Of a stretch of 23,964 bases of DNA, positions 9,259-20,214 are shown piece after piece. This DNA is from Lineolata rhizophorae (lineage: Eukaryota; Ascomycota; Dothideomycetes; Lineolatales; Lineolataceae). The position numbers were made by a program, and so were the translations under genes. The DNA is taken from positions 566,952 through 590,915 of the forward strand of contig MU001672.1 in the NCBI GenBank assembly GCA_010093515.1, written 5' to 3'. Under the pieces are notes generated by a model. It made no database searches and was not told the origin of the DNA. It was given only the letters and a program-made list of their open reading frames with translations. Every line of letters begins with the position of its first letter. The first letter of the stretch is position 1.

Positions 9259-10383
9259 AGCCAACTCAGCCAATAGAGGTGGATAATGCGTGAGAATCCA
9301 CGACGGAGAGTGACACTTACAACTTTCCTCCTAAGGCTAGACATAGCCCTTCAACGCTACGGACTTTTGAAGAGGTATTGCGTAGTAGTCCATGGAAGCG
9401 GCCCCCGCAGGTCACCACCACTACAACACCCAAGGCCTCCCTGTTGCTAGGATGGTGAGTTTTATCCCAACAGCAAAAAGCGTAAGTTGGGCCAAAGCCT
9501 GTCAGCCACCAATATTTCCGCTCCACCGCATCACCAGGGCACACCACGGGTTCCACCCCACATGCAAGTCGCGTTTCCCTCAATCGTAGCCTTCTTTGCG
9601 GAGATTCGTACGCGTACACGACCTAGATAGGAGTAGACCGCCGAGGCAAATACTTGACTTGCTGGGAGCGGGCGTTAGCAGGAAAGGGGGGCGGAGAGCT
9701 GAGCCTGCGCCGGCACCTCACACCGAAGGTGCGCAAGGTGACCTGAACTGCAGTGTTCCCAAGCGGCTACATAGTGGCGCATGAACGCCGTGAGGTGTTC
9801 GTACGGACCACACAGGCACCGCAGGATCAAGAGAGCGGCTGGAATTGGCGAATCTTAGCGGGAAACTCCGTTCAGCGGAGCGGATGGAGGTCCCGCTATT
9901 CGTTGGCTCTGCGAGGCTCCGTCGGGGGCGTTGAGCGCGTGGATGGGCAACGCCACCGTCGGAGAGAGAGCGCGATACGGACGCGCCTAGCATTGTCACG
10001 GGCTAGAATTGGGATCGCAGCTGCGGCGCAGAAGCCGAGGCAGCTAAAAAAAGCAGATCGGGGCTGGTCAGGTTTGGAGAGCTAGGGGTAGGGGCGACTT
10101 GCGGACGCGGAGAGTCTGTGGGTGAGCTGAGCGAGCCAGTGAGCGGTCGGAGACTAAGGGCCCGCAGGTCGGAGAATTTGCCGGCTTGCGACTGGTTGGG
10201 AGGAGGCTCTGTAGTGGCTTGCTGCTGACTGTCCACCCCGCTTTGCACCATTCGGGTGTTGATGCGCGCGCGCGGTGCCTGAGACGTGCGTAGGTGGCCT
10301 AGCCGTGATGGCCCCTGTGATCTTTCGAGACCCCTGCGGGAGCTGCGGCTTGGCAGACCAGGGTCAGCTCGTGGCCGGCTGCT

Positions 10384-10409
10384 GAGGCAGATACGCCGTA
10401 TCTGGCCTC
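10384..10409. repeat. Imperfect 11-bp-stem hairpin
   Basis: GAGGCAGATAC (10384-10394) pairs with GTATCTGGCCTC (10398-10409), with one bulged base and a three-base GCC turn. It is followed by a short pyrimidine run. It lies in the gene desert with no gene next to it, so a terminator role is not supported. Confidence 0.6.
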
Positions 10410-11851
10410 TTTCTCCTAGCTACGTGCGTTGCTATACAATGCACTAGTGCGGTGTACGTAGCCATGCAACGAAGCTAGCTTCCCACGTACATGGAAGTCA
10501 ACCTCGGATCAGAATCTCACGCTCCCGTGAACTCCAATTCGGGTAAAGTCGCAAGCCAATAAAGCTTACCGTGCATCATCCCAGGGTATACGTGCAGATC
10601 ATGCCAGTATTGGTTAAGTCTCCTTCAGGCGTCGAGAATCCTATGAAAGGGAGATTTTGGCTGCTGCCCACTGCTACGTAAATGTTTGTGTGTTCGAATC
10701 CACGTAAGACAACGATGGCCGTCCTATTCAGTTGCCTGTTTGAGTCTGTAGCAGATCCATCCTCATAGAAAAATATGCGACTTGTTATTGTTTTTTCATT
10801 TAACGGACCAATCTTATACAGATGTGGTCTTCATTTTTGGATGTTAACCATGTGGGTTTTGGTGGTAAAGAGCAATCTATTGTGATACTATCTGAGTTTA
10901 TGACCCGTTGCCAACTTCCACTAACGGATGTATTTACTGATTAGGACAGTCATAAACCTATTACGTTGTTCGCTTAGCATAGTGACTCTGTTTGTTTATA
11001 CGCTGCTAACGCATCCATTTCTACTAAGTATACCCCCGTCAACGTTCCATTTGAATACAGTTTTAAGGATTTTCATGTTTAGAGATTTGCTAATGGATCC
11101 TTGTTTCCGAAGCACATTCAATTCAATATTCACACCAGTATTTGATTCGACGTCATATAAACATAATGTGTAGAGTAATAACTATTGACACTGGTTGCTT
11201 ATGCTGTCCCAAAGCGCGTTCTCTTTACCCACTCAGACTACTTTCTTTTGTCTTAGTAGTTGCCTAGGTTGCGCCCAAGCTAAAGCCGACCTAGTCCTCT
11301 CTAATCAGCACAATACTAGAAAGATCTTAGAGCAAATGTAAAGTGTGTTGTATCAGTGAATTCAAAAATCTTCACGATTGCCTTTTGCTAATAACGTTTA
11401 CGGTTAAAATAATTGCAAAGTGTCTTCACAGATGTCCTCCAATACGACAAAGTGAGACAAGCGAAATCATTCCCGAGCCTGTAGGATTTTAAACATCATG
11501 CGATTTCACGCCGCGTGTCGATTTCCAAAATAGATATCTCCGGCGAGCCTTGCAGCATTCCTCGCTACGGAACCGACGTTTACGGTAGACTTCAAGCTTG
11601 AATCCATCCGCATGCCCGTTTTGGATATCCACGTGGAATTGCTATGCTGCATGCAAGAGACCTCTCCTACTTCTGCAATGGAGTGGGCCCCCAATACAAC
11701 TTACCTTTCCGTTGGGATAGTGCTTCGTCGTCTGACCGGGGCAGTCACCCGGAACGAAGCTCAGTCCCGGCGGGAAGATGCTGCCAGCGAATATCCGACA
11801 ACACGGGAAAACTGCCATGTGCAGGGCGCCGTGCAGGTGTCGACCTACCTT

Positions 11852-11876
11852 GGTAAGTACTTAGGTAAGTAAGTAC
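11852..11876. repeat. GGTAAGTA simple repeat
   Basis: Imperfect tandem copies of GGTAAGTA(C) and TTAGGTAAGTAAGTAC fill this short stretch. It belongs to the same TAGGTA/TACCTA type of simple sequence as at 15011-15058. Confidence 0.6.
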
Positions 11877-12650
11877 GCGCAATGCATCTTCACTACCCCA
11901 AGTTTTGGTCGGCAAAGTATGTCCACGCAACATCGCAGCGTGACCGGATATCGGACCAGCATATATGCAGCTTGACGCGCCGCATGCGGAGCGTTAGCAC
12001 CGCGGCATACCCGGGTACGCCCTGCTCGCATGCCAACGGCATGGTATTTCGGTAATTGCGGTGGAGCTCTGTCTCGGGCGCAGCAGTGTCCCAGTGGCAG
12101 CAGTGGCAGCGCAACGCAGCCTGTCTCAAGCGCTCGTATGAAGGTACCTGATTCTCGCAACATTGGGGCCAGAATAGGATTCTCAGCCCTATTCGAACTT
12201 CGGCCTGCTGGACGGTACAAATGTACATACATAGCCTTGGGTCCATGCGGCCGCTGTCCGTGCTCTCTTCCGCATTTGCAACGTGGTGCCTATTATTATT
12301 GGCCAAGGTTTTGCCGGGATACCCACGTCACCGGGCGTTCCTCCTGCTATCTAATTCCGTCCTCGGCGGTTGGGAAAGGGCAATAGGTTCTGGATTGCGT
12401 GGTGCGGTTGAAGGCAGCAAAATCTTCGAAAATATTGTCAAAGGAAGAACTCGTGCTGCGACCATCGTAGGTGGTAGAGATGCAAGTCCAGCCGCATGTT
12501 CGGCAAAAGTGCGAGGGCTGAAGCGCCAATATCTATCTATATCTAACGTGCGTCGAGGGCGCGCCACGGCGCTCGGGGTCTAAGCCACGCCTACGGGGGG
12601 AAGTCGACCAGCCCAGCCGGAGACACGGGCCGATACTCCTGTCTCGTAGA

Positions 12651-12666
12651 AAAGGTACGTACCTTT
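12651..12666. repeat. 16-bp perfect palindrome
   Basis: AAAGGTACGTACCTTT is its own reverse complement. It is isolated in the gene desert. No function is implied. Confidence 0.7.
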
Positions 12667-13764
12667 GGTATTAAACTCTTTTGAGGTCATGTACGTCGAG
12701 CAAACCAAGCACAATTTATTCGACACATCGACTTCTCTTCGCAAGGAGCATATCTGAGTTTCAGGAGAGATATCGGTACTACTTAGGCATCCCAGCACAT
12801 GTATTTAGATCTTATGATACTCAACTCCGTCTATAACTTCCTTTTGTCTAAGTCCACGAACCTACGCGATTTGCTCACATTAGCGACCTTGGTGGCAAAT
12901 TCACATTCGTCGGTGGAAAGCTAACTTCGCGCGATAGCTGCATGTCGCTTAGTACCGCGCCGAAAGCGGCCACGGTTGTTCTCCACACGCAAAGGTTGGC
13001 CACCGGTGAGCAATAGGCCGAAGCTGAACATCCCGATATTTAGTGATTGAATTCTCAATGCGGAACAACGGCACATCTAGCCCCGCATAGCAAACATTTG
13101 CGCGACAGCAAGAGCGATAGTATACAAGGAACTTGCGCGTTCTTTCCTTACGTGGAGATGCTCCCTTTCGACAGATTATGGTTAATCATTAGATCGCTAA
13201 TGAGAAATACAGAGGTGGAAGAGGACAGAAATTAGTTGGGTGGCAGACTCTAAGATATAAAAAGGGAAAAATTAGACAACATTCTTCCAGCATACATATG
13301 ATATATTACGTCGTATGTTGGCATTTGTAAGCTCTTGTGTTGCCTACCAGAGACCTCACGGATGGCTTTCGATATTCTAGGTTATTTAAACATCGTGTGT
13401 GCCCCGGTAGCCTAGCGGAACAAGTAGAATTTTAGGCATTTTCGCTATCACCGTGGCTGGTCGCACTGCGTTTCCGAGCACTCCGAAAATCAAGTTAGAG
13501 GAATGCACCTTGTAGCCGAGAAATCAAACGCCACTCTCAAGTGCGTTCATGTTGACGAAGTCAAAAGAAAAGAGGTCCCGCTGGTTTACCTATGTACAGC
13601 CCATTTCAACCGACTTTCCGAACGCCAGTCGTTTCCAACAATTACTAGGGTATCGTACAAGCATGACGTCAAAGAAATGGAATAGAATGCCAGCTAAATG
13701 CAAAGGCAACGGGGTATTAGTACAACATAATTCGCAAGAAACGCCGAACGTCTATACCTTAATC

Positions 13765-14586
13765 TCAGTGATCGATGGCGCTAGTCGCAGTGGCACCAGA
13801 CGCAGTGATATTCAATGATGAACTACGCATTGTAGCCTCGCTAACGGACGCTCTCAGGCGTTCTAGGCGCTTTCGAGCTTTGAGAATCCTCCTCGGAAAC
13901 AACTTGTCCATCTCTCCGCTTAGCTTCTCGACCTCGTCTCTGAAGAAAAGGGTAGTAAAAACGCCGTTGAGATTCGCCCGGCAGAAACGGGGCCGAAAAA
14001 AGCGATGGCCCTCTACCACTAAGGCTTTCGCTGTTAATTGATCTGTCGAAAGGTTACATGCGCTTTTGGCATCTGTCAATGTCTATAAAACCTCAAACGT
14101 CAGTGTTGAAAAGCAATAATTTTCAAATATCGCAGTGTTTCACGGGAAGGGTAGTGCAATACTCCCATAAGGACCTACAATCTTGTTGGGATACTCCTTT
14201 CTATCGCAAGCACGGCAGCAGCTTATTTCCGGGTAGAAGAGAGCTCCCATCTGGGTGCCTTTGCGGCAAAAGATACATCTGCCTCGGACCAGTTTGATCC
14301 ACATCATGCGGTAAGAGAGGTCCCGCTTTCGGCGGGCATCTTTGGGCGGCAATCCCCGGACATGGCCCATGTACCTATGGAGAATATGTTGGCAATAGCT
14401 TTCCACGCTGGTGCGCAAGGACTTGCAAGTTGCGGCCAGGTTGTTGAATGGGTGCGTCCTGTAAATGTCTTTCGCAGAGCGGCTTTTCCCTACGGCCACG
14501 TATGGGCCGATGAGATATGAGAGGATGTTATCAGAGACTTCCGCCGGAAGAGTGTCTAAGCAGTTCCTCCCCCCGGCACCCGTCAT
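13765..14586 (-). CDS. F-box protein with C-terminal cysteine cluster
   Basis: Exons on the minus strand are 14586-14179 and 14082-13765, with a 96-bp intron (GTAGGT donor, TAG acceptor). The product is 241 aa. The ATG at 14586 was chosen because the F-box follows within ten residues; the frame extends upstream without a convincing start. The F-box occupies about residues 9-65 (CLDTLPAEVSDNILSYL, then HPFNNLAATCKSLRTSVES). A cysteine cluster follows (CIFCRKG, then ISCCRACDRKEYP, about 113-134), which could bind a metal ion. After the junction TLTDAKSACNLSTDQL and the basic C-terminal helix RILKARKRLERLRA fit the large fungal F-box family that has this same order. F-box proteins recruit substrates to SCF ubiquitin ligases through Skp1; the substrate is unknown. 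No break is seen. Confidence 0.85.
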
Positions 14587-15827
14587 CGTGGAATCGCGGA
14601 AGATAGCTTTGCGGAATGAAGACCCGCGTACGAGGCAGCCGCGGTCAGAAACCCTCCGCCCCAGACGGGGGCGCAGACTTAATTCGAACTCCAGAGTTGG
14701 CAATATTGTCTGGCGCTTGAATTTTCATCGGTCAAACGAAAGTGCGAGCAATCGTGGTGTCTGCCCTTGGTGTTGTGGGAGAAATCCATGATATGGACCA
14801 GAAACATAAGGTAGCCAGGCGGCAGAACTCGCTTATGTAAACGACACATAGACCGGGGGTGCTTTGTGGGATCACGTGCTATAAATCTACTACGTAGGTA
14901 CGTATAGGGGAACATCATGCGTGCGCTAGCCCTATCACGGACTAGCGTATCTCTGATCAATCGAATTTGGAACGAAGAGCTGTAGCCTTCTTTCCTCCTT
15001 TTGAGAGAACTACGTACCTAGATACCTACCTAGGTACCCAGGTGCCGACCGAGGTAGGTTTGTAAGAGCTTTGATATATCTTGTCCATCTTAAAAAAGGG
15101 ACGAGGCAAAAACCTGCGGTATTTGGTGGTTGCAGCCTACTTCTTTCCTAGAGATCGGTCGAATAGGGTGCGTTATAGATCAAGAATCAGGATCCTGGCG
15201 TAACATGTATCATTTCCAAGGACATGGCCTGTACAGATAACATGAAATACTTGCAAATCGAGTACCTGCCTATGAGAAGCTACGATGTACCCAACGGTCG
15301 AGTCTAGAATCACACGAACGCTAACTAGTGCCTAGAAAGGCATAATTTTGGTCAATAAGCTCTATACATCGACGTTATGAGCTACCGTGCGGTCGTCGAT
15401 CTATTCCAAGGCTAGTTCCAGGTAACTAGACATTCAATAATAGAAAGCCAGGCTCGCTCGTCCAAAATACTCTACGAAGCAGAACTTAAGCAGGATAATT
15501 GCGAACATTATGTTGCCTCTGATACCTCGTGGTTGTCCGACTCAGGCAGTGAGGTTCGTTAGGAGTCCAAACGGAAGAATCGCAAGGACCATCACATTAA
15601 ACAATACGACGGTGAGTTGACAGGTGTAATTAACCAGACGAAGACTTTTGATGACTCGGTAGGTATAAATTGGCCAATTCGTAGGCTCCTGCTTACCTAC
15701 GTTTTAGGGTTTAGCTCCAGAGGCTGAAGGCCGAAGCAGACTGGGTTCGTCCTATTCACAAGTTGAAGTGGAAGGATCCAAATCTGGATGAACGTCGAAT
15801 CAACCGGGGGAAGACTCTTTTTAATGC
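14587..15827. other. Intergenic, upstream of F-box gene and of polymerase X pseudogene
   Basis: It includes the F-box promoter side, a TACCTA/TAGGTA simple repeat (15011-15058), and a plus-strand frame (15416-15727) open except for one stop that reads as a charged, Ser/Asp-rich segment (SDTSWLSDSGSE). The last might be linker sequence of the polymerase gene downstream, but it lies in a different frame and has no domain I recognise. Confidence 0.45.
15011..15058. repeat. TACCTA/TAGGTA simple repeat with a 10-bp palindrome
   Basis: Imperfect repeats of TACCTA and TAGGTA, including the palindrome TACCTAGGTA at 15027-15036. Such tracts are common in intergenic DNA of some Sordariomycetes, which is a weak hint to taxonomy only. 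Confidence 0.6.
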
Positions 15828-16871
15828 ATGCATAAAAGCGAAAAGACAACCAATGGTGGTCCAAATGTGCGTTCCATCGATATTCTTCAACAAATGCGCG
15901 ACTTCTACGAGCGAACAAAGGATCGGTGGCACGCGATGAGCTATAGAAAGGCTATCTCTTCCTTTCGCAAACAGGAGGAAAAGATCACGACAAAAGAGGA
16001 GGCTATCCGCCTTCCTTTTCTAAGGGAGCGGCTGGCTGCTAAGATCGAAGAGATCGTATCAACAGATCGACTCCATCGTCTCGACTATACTAGGCTGGAC
16101 CATACAGACCAAGCCCTGCAAAAGTTCACCAGAACATACGGCGTGGGGTACGAGATAGCCGGGAAATGGGTTAACCAAGACTTTCGAACCCTGGAAGATC
16201 TGTCCGCCAGCGCAGCCTTAACCAAGAACATGAAGGTTGGCATCGCCCATTGCGAAGACTTTGAGAGTCGTATCCCGCGAGATGAGGTTACTCAGCAGTA
16301 TTAGATGGTCCGGCCGGCCATGGAAGCGCTTGGTGAGGATTTCCAGGTCATGGTCATGGGTTCATACCGCCGGGGCGCGTCAGACTGGCGCGACATCGAT
16401 CTCCTCACTACCAAGCCGGTGCCCCCGGCTGGGCTGCATTCGATCCGCCGTCATCGGCAAACTGGTGCCAATACTTTTCTAGCGCGATTTTTTCAAAGTA
16501 GGCCTCGCGGGCTCGGGTCAAGATAAAGGATCCAAATGGCACGGGCATCGGCACTACCTGGATGTCCAGTCTGGCGGCGGGTTGATTCCTTGCTGGCACC
16601 GTGGGAAGAAGTGGGAGCAGCGCTTCTGTATTTCGCCGGGACCGACATTTTTAACAGAAGCATACGGCTACTGGCAAGCAAAAAGAGGATGAGGTTGCAC
16701 CAGCACGGCCTCTACGAGAACGTCATGCGCGGAAGGGAGCGGGTGAGAGCCGCGGCGAGGAGCGGACATGTGCTCTGACAGAAAGGGGGGTGAGACGGAA
16801 TTGGCGGCCGAGCATACCTTGGTAGAAACAAGACGGCGATTTCAGATTCGGAATGTCGCGCCGAGCACACG
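15828..16871 (+). pseudogene. Broken DNA polymerase X (pol lambda/beta/Pol4-like) gene
   Basis: Family X polymerases fill gaps in base-excision repair and end joining. Here 15828-16304 encodes the 8-kDa and fingers part: VRSIDILQQMRDFYERTKDRW, LPFLRERLAAKIEEIV (first helix-hairpin-helix) and YGVGYEIAGKWV (second). A TAG at 16302-16304 interrupts the frame; it then continues with GSYRRGASDWRDIDLL, carrying the DID metal-binding aspartates. A frame change near 16437 leads to VIGKLVPILF, a second TAG (16480-16482) and GSKWHG. Another near 16543 leads to WRRVDSLLAPWEE (third aspartate) and FNRSIRLLASKKRMRLHQHGLY of the thumb. Weak C-terminal similarity (HTLVETRRRF) in yet another frame reaches about 16871. 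No BRCT domain is seen upstream. The gaps are too short to be introns, so this is a decayed gene or duplicate. Whether an intact copy exists elsewhere cannot be seen. Confidence 0.88.
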
Positions 16872-17199
16872 TGATAGGCTATTGAACGAGATCGGACTAG
16901 GTAGACGATGAAGCGGGACGGAAAGGTGCACGAACCCGTTGGGCGTGCGCGAGCAGACGTGCGTGCGACGCGTCACCGTGAAGCAGCTCAGCGGCCGGAG
17001 CAGCCGCGGAGCCGCGGCACCGCGGGGAGGCGGTGAGGGCGACTGCTGGCAGGCGCGGGGCGCGCGGGCAAGGAAGCGGTCAACACCGCCGGCAGCAGAA
17101 TCGTCGTCCCACCACCGCGACCGCCCGCGACCGCCTTCGACCACTGTTCCCCACCGCCGTGCCCTCCGCACGCGCCGGCCCCGGAATTCTGCCCGCACA
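16872..17199. other. Upstream region of the zinc-finger regulator gene
   Basis: About 330 bases, strongly GC-rich with CCGCGG-containing inverted repeats around 16997-17030. It presumably holds the promoter and 5' UTR of the downstream gene. No TATA-like element stands out. Open frames on both strands are composition artefacts. Confidence 0.5.
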
Positions 17200-20100
17200 A
17201 TGGGCCGCAAGCCGAACCAGCTCATCCTCGAGTTTTTCGAGCGCGGCCCCAAGCTCGAGGACAACAGCAACCGCTATCAGCATACATGTCGCTCGTGCGG
17301 TGAAAAAGTAGCCCGCCTTCACCCCCGCCTTTCGGCACAACAATTCTGCACAACGCGTTTATTTGCTGACCGCCCGCGCTCTCCCCCCGTTGCAGTTCCC
17401 CAAGGGCCGCATCGACAGCCTCACGAACCACCTCGTCAAGAAATGTCCCGCGCTTCCTATGCGCGATCGTCAACGCGCCATCCTGCAATTCCACGAGCTG
17501 CCTGACCTGCCCGAGCACGCCGCCGCCGTTGCCGCCGCGAATGGCGGCGCCTCCACGTCGCAAGCCATGGAACTCCCATTCGCGCCCAAGCAGCCCGCCA
17601 TGTCTGGCTTAGATGCCCTTGCCGAGGTGTCCCGACACCATCTCGACTACAAGCAGCGCTCGAATGCGCCTGGCGCGGCGGGTCGTGGTGGCAAACGGTC
17701 TTCAAATCGCAGCAACGCCCAGCCGCCTCCTCCGCCCTTTACAGCAGACGATCTTCTTGTAGATCACGACAAGGCGTCGGGTGCTGCTGAGGGAGCAGAG
17801 GAAACCGATCGAGCTAGTGAGTGTGGTGTTCGAATACGTTCGTTTCTTGTTTTTGAGATATGTGACTCACGAACCCCGCAGGCCGTTTAACCAGTGATCA
17901 CGCTGCAAGTGCGCAATTCCTCCCACAAGATTCGCTTACGGAATCGCCGAATCCGCAGTCATCACAAGCTGCAACTACGTCGATGGTTCCCTCTCCTCTT
18001 GTAATGGCTGCCTCAGCTGCCAATGAGCTCCAGGCAATGATGCCAAACGACAACAGTAACCAAAGCCTGGCTGCCGACGCGGACCAGTACTTGCATCCGC
18101 AGGGAAGAACGCCGACTGGTTGGCCAAATAATAGCGATCCCGCCATAGATCCAGCATTGCCCGAGAGCAGTAAAGAACCTCCAGAGACCACGCCGAGTAA
18201 AGCGCAGAATTACACTCGACCGATCGCAATGAATCCAAGCACTACCCAGGCTCAGTTCCTGGCCGAATTCGTCGATGGGCAGAGACCAACGAAACCTAAA
18301 GTCAGAGGGAGGTTCACAGATACGCGAAGAAAGGAAGTGCAAGAGGTCCGCAAGCGAGGAGCTTGTATTCGTTGTAGGATGCTGAAGAAATCGGTATGTG
18401 AGTGCGGCGGAGCCTTCTTTTGGAAGATGTTAACGTGAGCAGTGTTCAGGAGAGAATCCTTGCGCGACGTGCAAGAGTGTGGAAAGTGCGAGACTGTGGA
18501 AGCAGCCGTGCATTCGGACTCGAATTGCGGACGAGATCGATCTATATTCTGTCGGTAGGTATTTCAAAGCACAGAATTAGGATTGTGGTTCACATGTACT
18601 AGGTCTGCATGTCGTTTTAGCGTTTCACACCATCAAAGCAGTGAAAAACCAGGTTAAGTTTGAGTACCTGCCAGGCCGCATCGAGGCAAGCCATTTCCCG
18701 GACACATCGACTTTCGCGACTTTCATTATGCTCAAGGCCCATAAACAATCGGGCTCGGCTATTGACCCTGCTCTGCTAGAGAATTCGGGCTCAATGCAGT
18801 CAGCTATGGAACTGGAAATTTTGGACCTTGAGAGGGACGACCTAGGAGCTAAGTTGGAGCAATATATGAGGAAGCTTAGCCCTTCTTTCTTCGCCGCAGA
18901 GCCATCGCCATTCATGAGGGCAACTCTTGAACACGCCCAGAATATGATCGAAAATCTTAAGGTACTTTTCTTCGTAACTGTATATATAGAACCGGAACTA
19001 ATTTAGAGCAGGATAGCCTTCTCTCTCGCGCCCTTGAACTCTGGGTGGCTACAGCAATCATCACAGATCCGGAACTATCATGGGCTCTCTTTTCTAACCC
19101 TTCTTCCGCTCCAGCAATGGCCCCAGCTATTCTAAGCCAAGCGGAGCTCGACTCGAGCGGAAAGCACTCGACGAATGCACGTGCTCAGATTGCCTTCACC
19201 GGCGCCGCAACCGACTCCTACAAGCTAATTACGGCTGAATTACAGAGCGCGACGGAAAAACGCGCTCACGATCTTAGTAAGATGGTGATGAATGACTTGG
19301 AGCGGCGACTCTTGCAGCGGACACAAGCCAATCCTTTTGAGACATTCCTTGTATCCATTATACTGCTTGCCTGCGTCGAACGCATGTGCTGGCTCTTCCA
19401 CAAGTGGGAGGAACCATCATCACTTGCGGCAGCCGCGGCGCAAGCTTCCAGTGTCGCTCCCTCCACCTACGATATTACGCAATCAGCTCAGTTGGCCGCG
19501 GCGCTCGTGAGTTCATCCAACGGTGATCTCGACGATAGCAGCGGCCGCAATGGGCAGCTCCAGTCCGACGGATCAGACGTCAAATTACCATCTGCGCCCC
19601 ATCAACAGGCATCGTCAGATTCACCGGAGACGTCTTTCCAACAGACCACTACCGGTTCGTCTCTTCGGGACAACAATAACGGGCCCCCTCCAATTCCTCT
19701 CCCGTACCGAGTCTCGGCTGCGAAATGGCCCTTCGACAAGCCCCCTCGCTACTTCTCCCAGCAGGGCGAGCGCTTCAGCGACGTCGTCCACATGCTTCTT
19801 CGAATGCGTAACATACCGCCAAAGATGGCCCGCCGGTACGACGACGGCGCACTCATCGTTGCGCCGGACAACATCTCCGCCAACAACGGAACCGGCGCCG
19901 GCCCTAACAGCGGCGCGACCGGAGACACGGCGGGTGGGGCCAACGGAAATGCTAGCGCGGCCGCGATTGAGGGAGACGCTGCAGCTCGTGCGTACTTTGA
20001 CGCTGTGCAAATTAGCGCAGATGCTCTATTACAGGGTCGGTTGATCACAGTATCGGAGGCGCAACAAGACGCATGGATGGATCCGGGCCTAAACGGGAAT

Positions 20101-20214
20101 GGAGGTCCTGGAAGTGCGGGGTCCGGAGTGCCGGGGACAGGTCATCGTACTGGATGTAGGGAGTGGGAGGGGAGGTACATCATGAAGATCCTCGGAGGTG
20201 GTGGAGGACCGTGA
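17200..20214 (+). CDS. Nuclear regulator with BED-like zinc finger and Zn(II)2Cys6 cluster
   Basis: Exons are 17200-17307, 17396-17816, 17882-18393, 18443-18554, 18621-18961 and 19012-20214; introns are 88, 65, 49, 66 and 50 bp. The join gives 898 aa. An N-terminal BED/C2HC-like finger (CRSCGEK, then FPKGRIDSLTNHLVKKC) is split by intron 1 between its metal-ligand pairs. The Zn2Cys6 cluster is C338-x2-C341-x6-C348-x5-C354-x2-C357-x12-C370; intron 3 falls immediately before C348. The last spacer is longer than the usual 6-8. Basic residues precede the cluster (RRKEVQEVRKR). Residues about 170-330 are Ser/Pro/Gln-rich linker. The C-terminal part has a hydrophobic helix (TFLVSIILLACVERMCWLF, about 609-627), a conserved-looking PPRYFSQQGERFSDVVHMLL segment and Gly/Asn-rich tracts. 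Predicted DNA-binding transcription factor; target genes unknown. No breaks were found. Confidence 0.88.

Larger units (their letters stand above)
8035..13764. other. Gene desert of about 5.7 kb
   Basis: No open frame in this stretch shows a domain, a plausible exon chain or similarity I recognise, on either strand. The first few hundred bases are probably laccase promoter. The middle (about 9600-10400) is GC-richer, and about 10750-11450 is AT-richer but not extreme. It contains scattered small palindromes and hairpins (9230-9258, 10384-10409, 12651-12666), a GGTAAGTA-type simple repeat (11852-11876) and weak polymerase III-like boxes (10295-10332, 13408-13482). It may be old repeat-derived DNA decayed past recognition, but I cannot show that. 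Confidence 0.5.

Noticed and set aside
10692-10701. GTTCGAATCC, a near-perfect tRNA B box
   Set aside because: The flanking bases do not form a T-stem and no A box lies at the right distance, so no tRNA gene is supported.
10928-11173. Hydrophobic plus-strand frame of 81 codons
   Set aside because: Its hydrophobicity follows from AT-rich composition; no family resemblance, no splice partners.
14587-14703. N-terminal extension of the F-box protein
   Set aside because: The frame is open but begins without ATG and the extra residues do not fit the family; the ATG at 14586 is better.
16939-17505. Open frame extending upstream of the zinc-finger regulator start
   Set aside because: The upstream part is GC-rich low-complexity sequence; the conserved N-terminus begins at the ATG at 17200, and reading on through intron 1 loses the finger.
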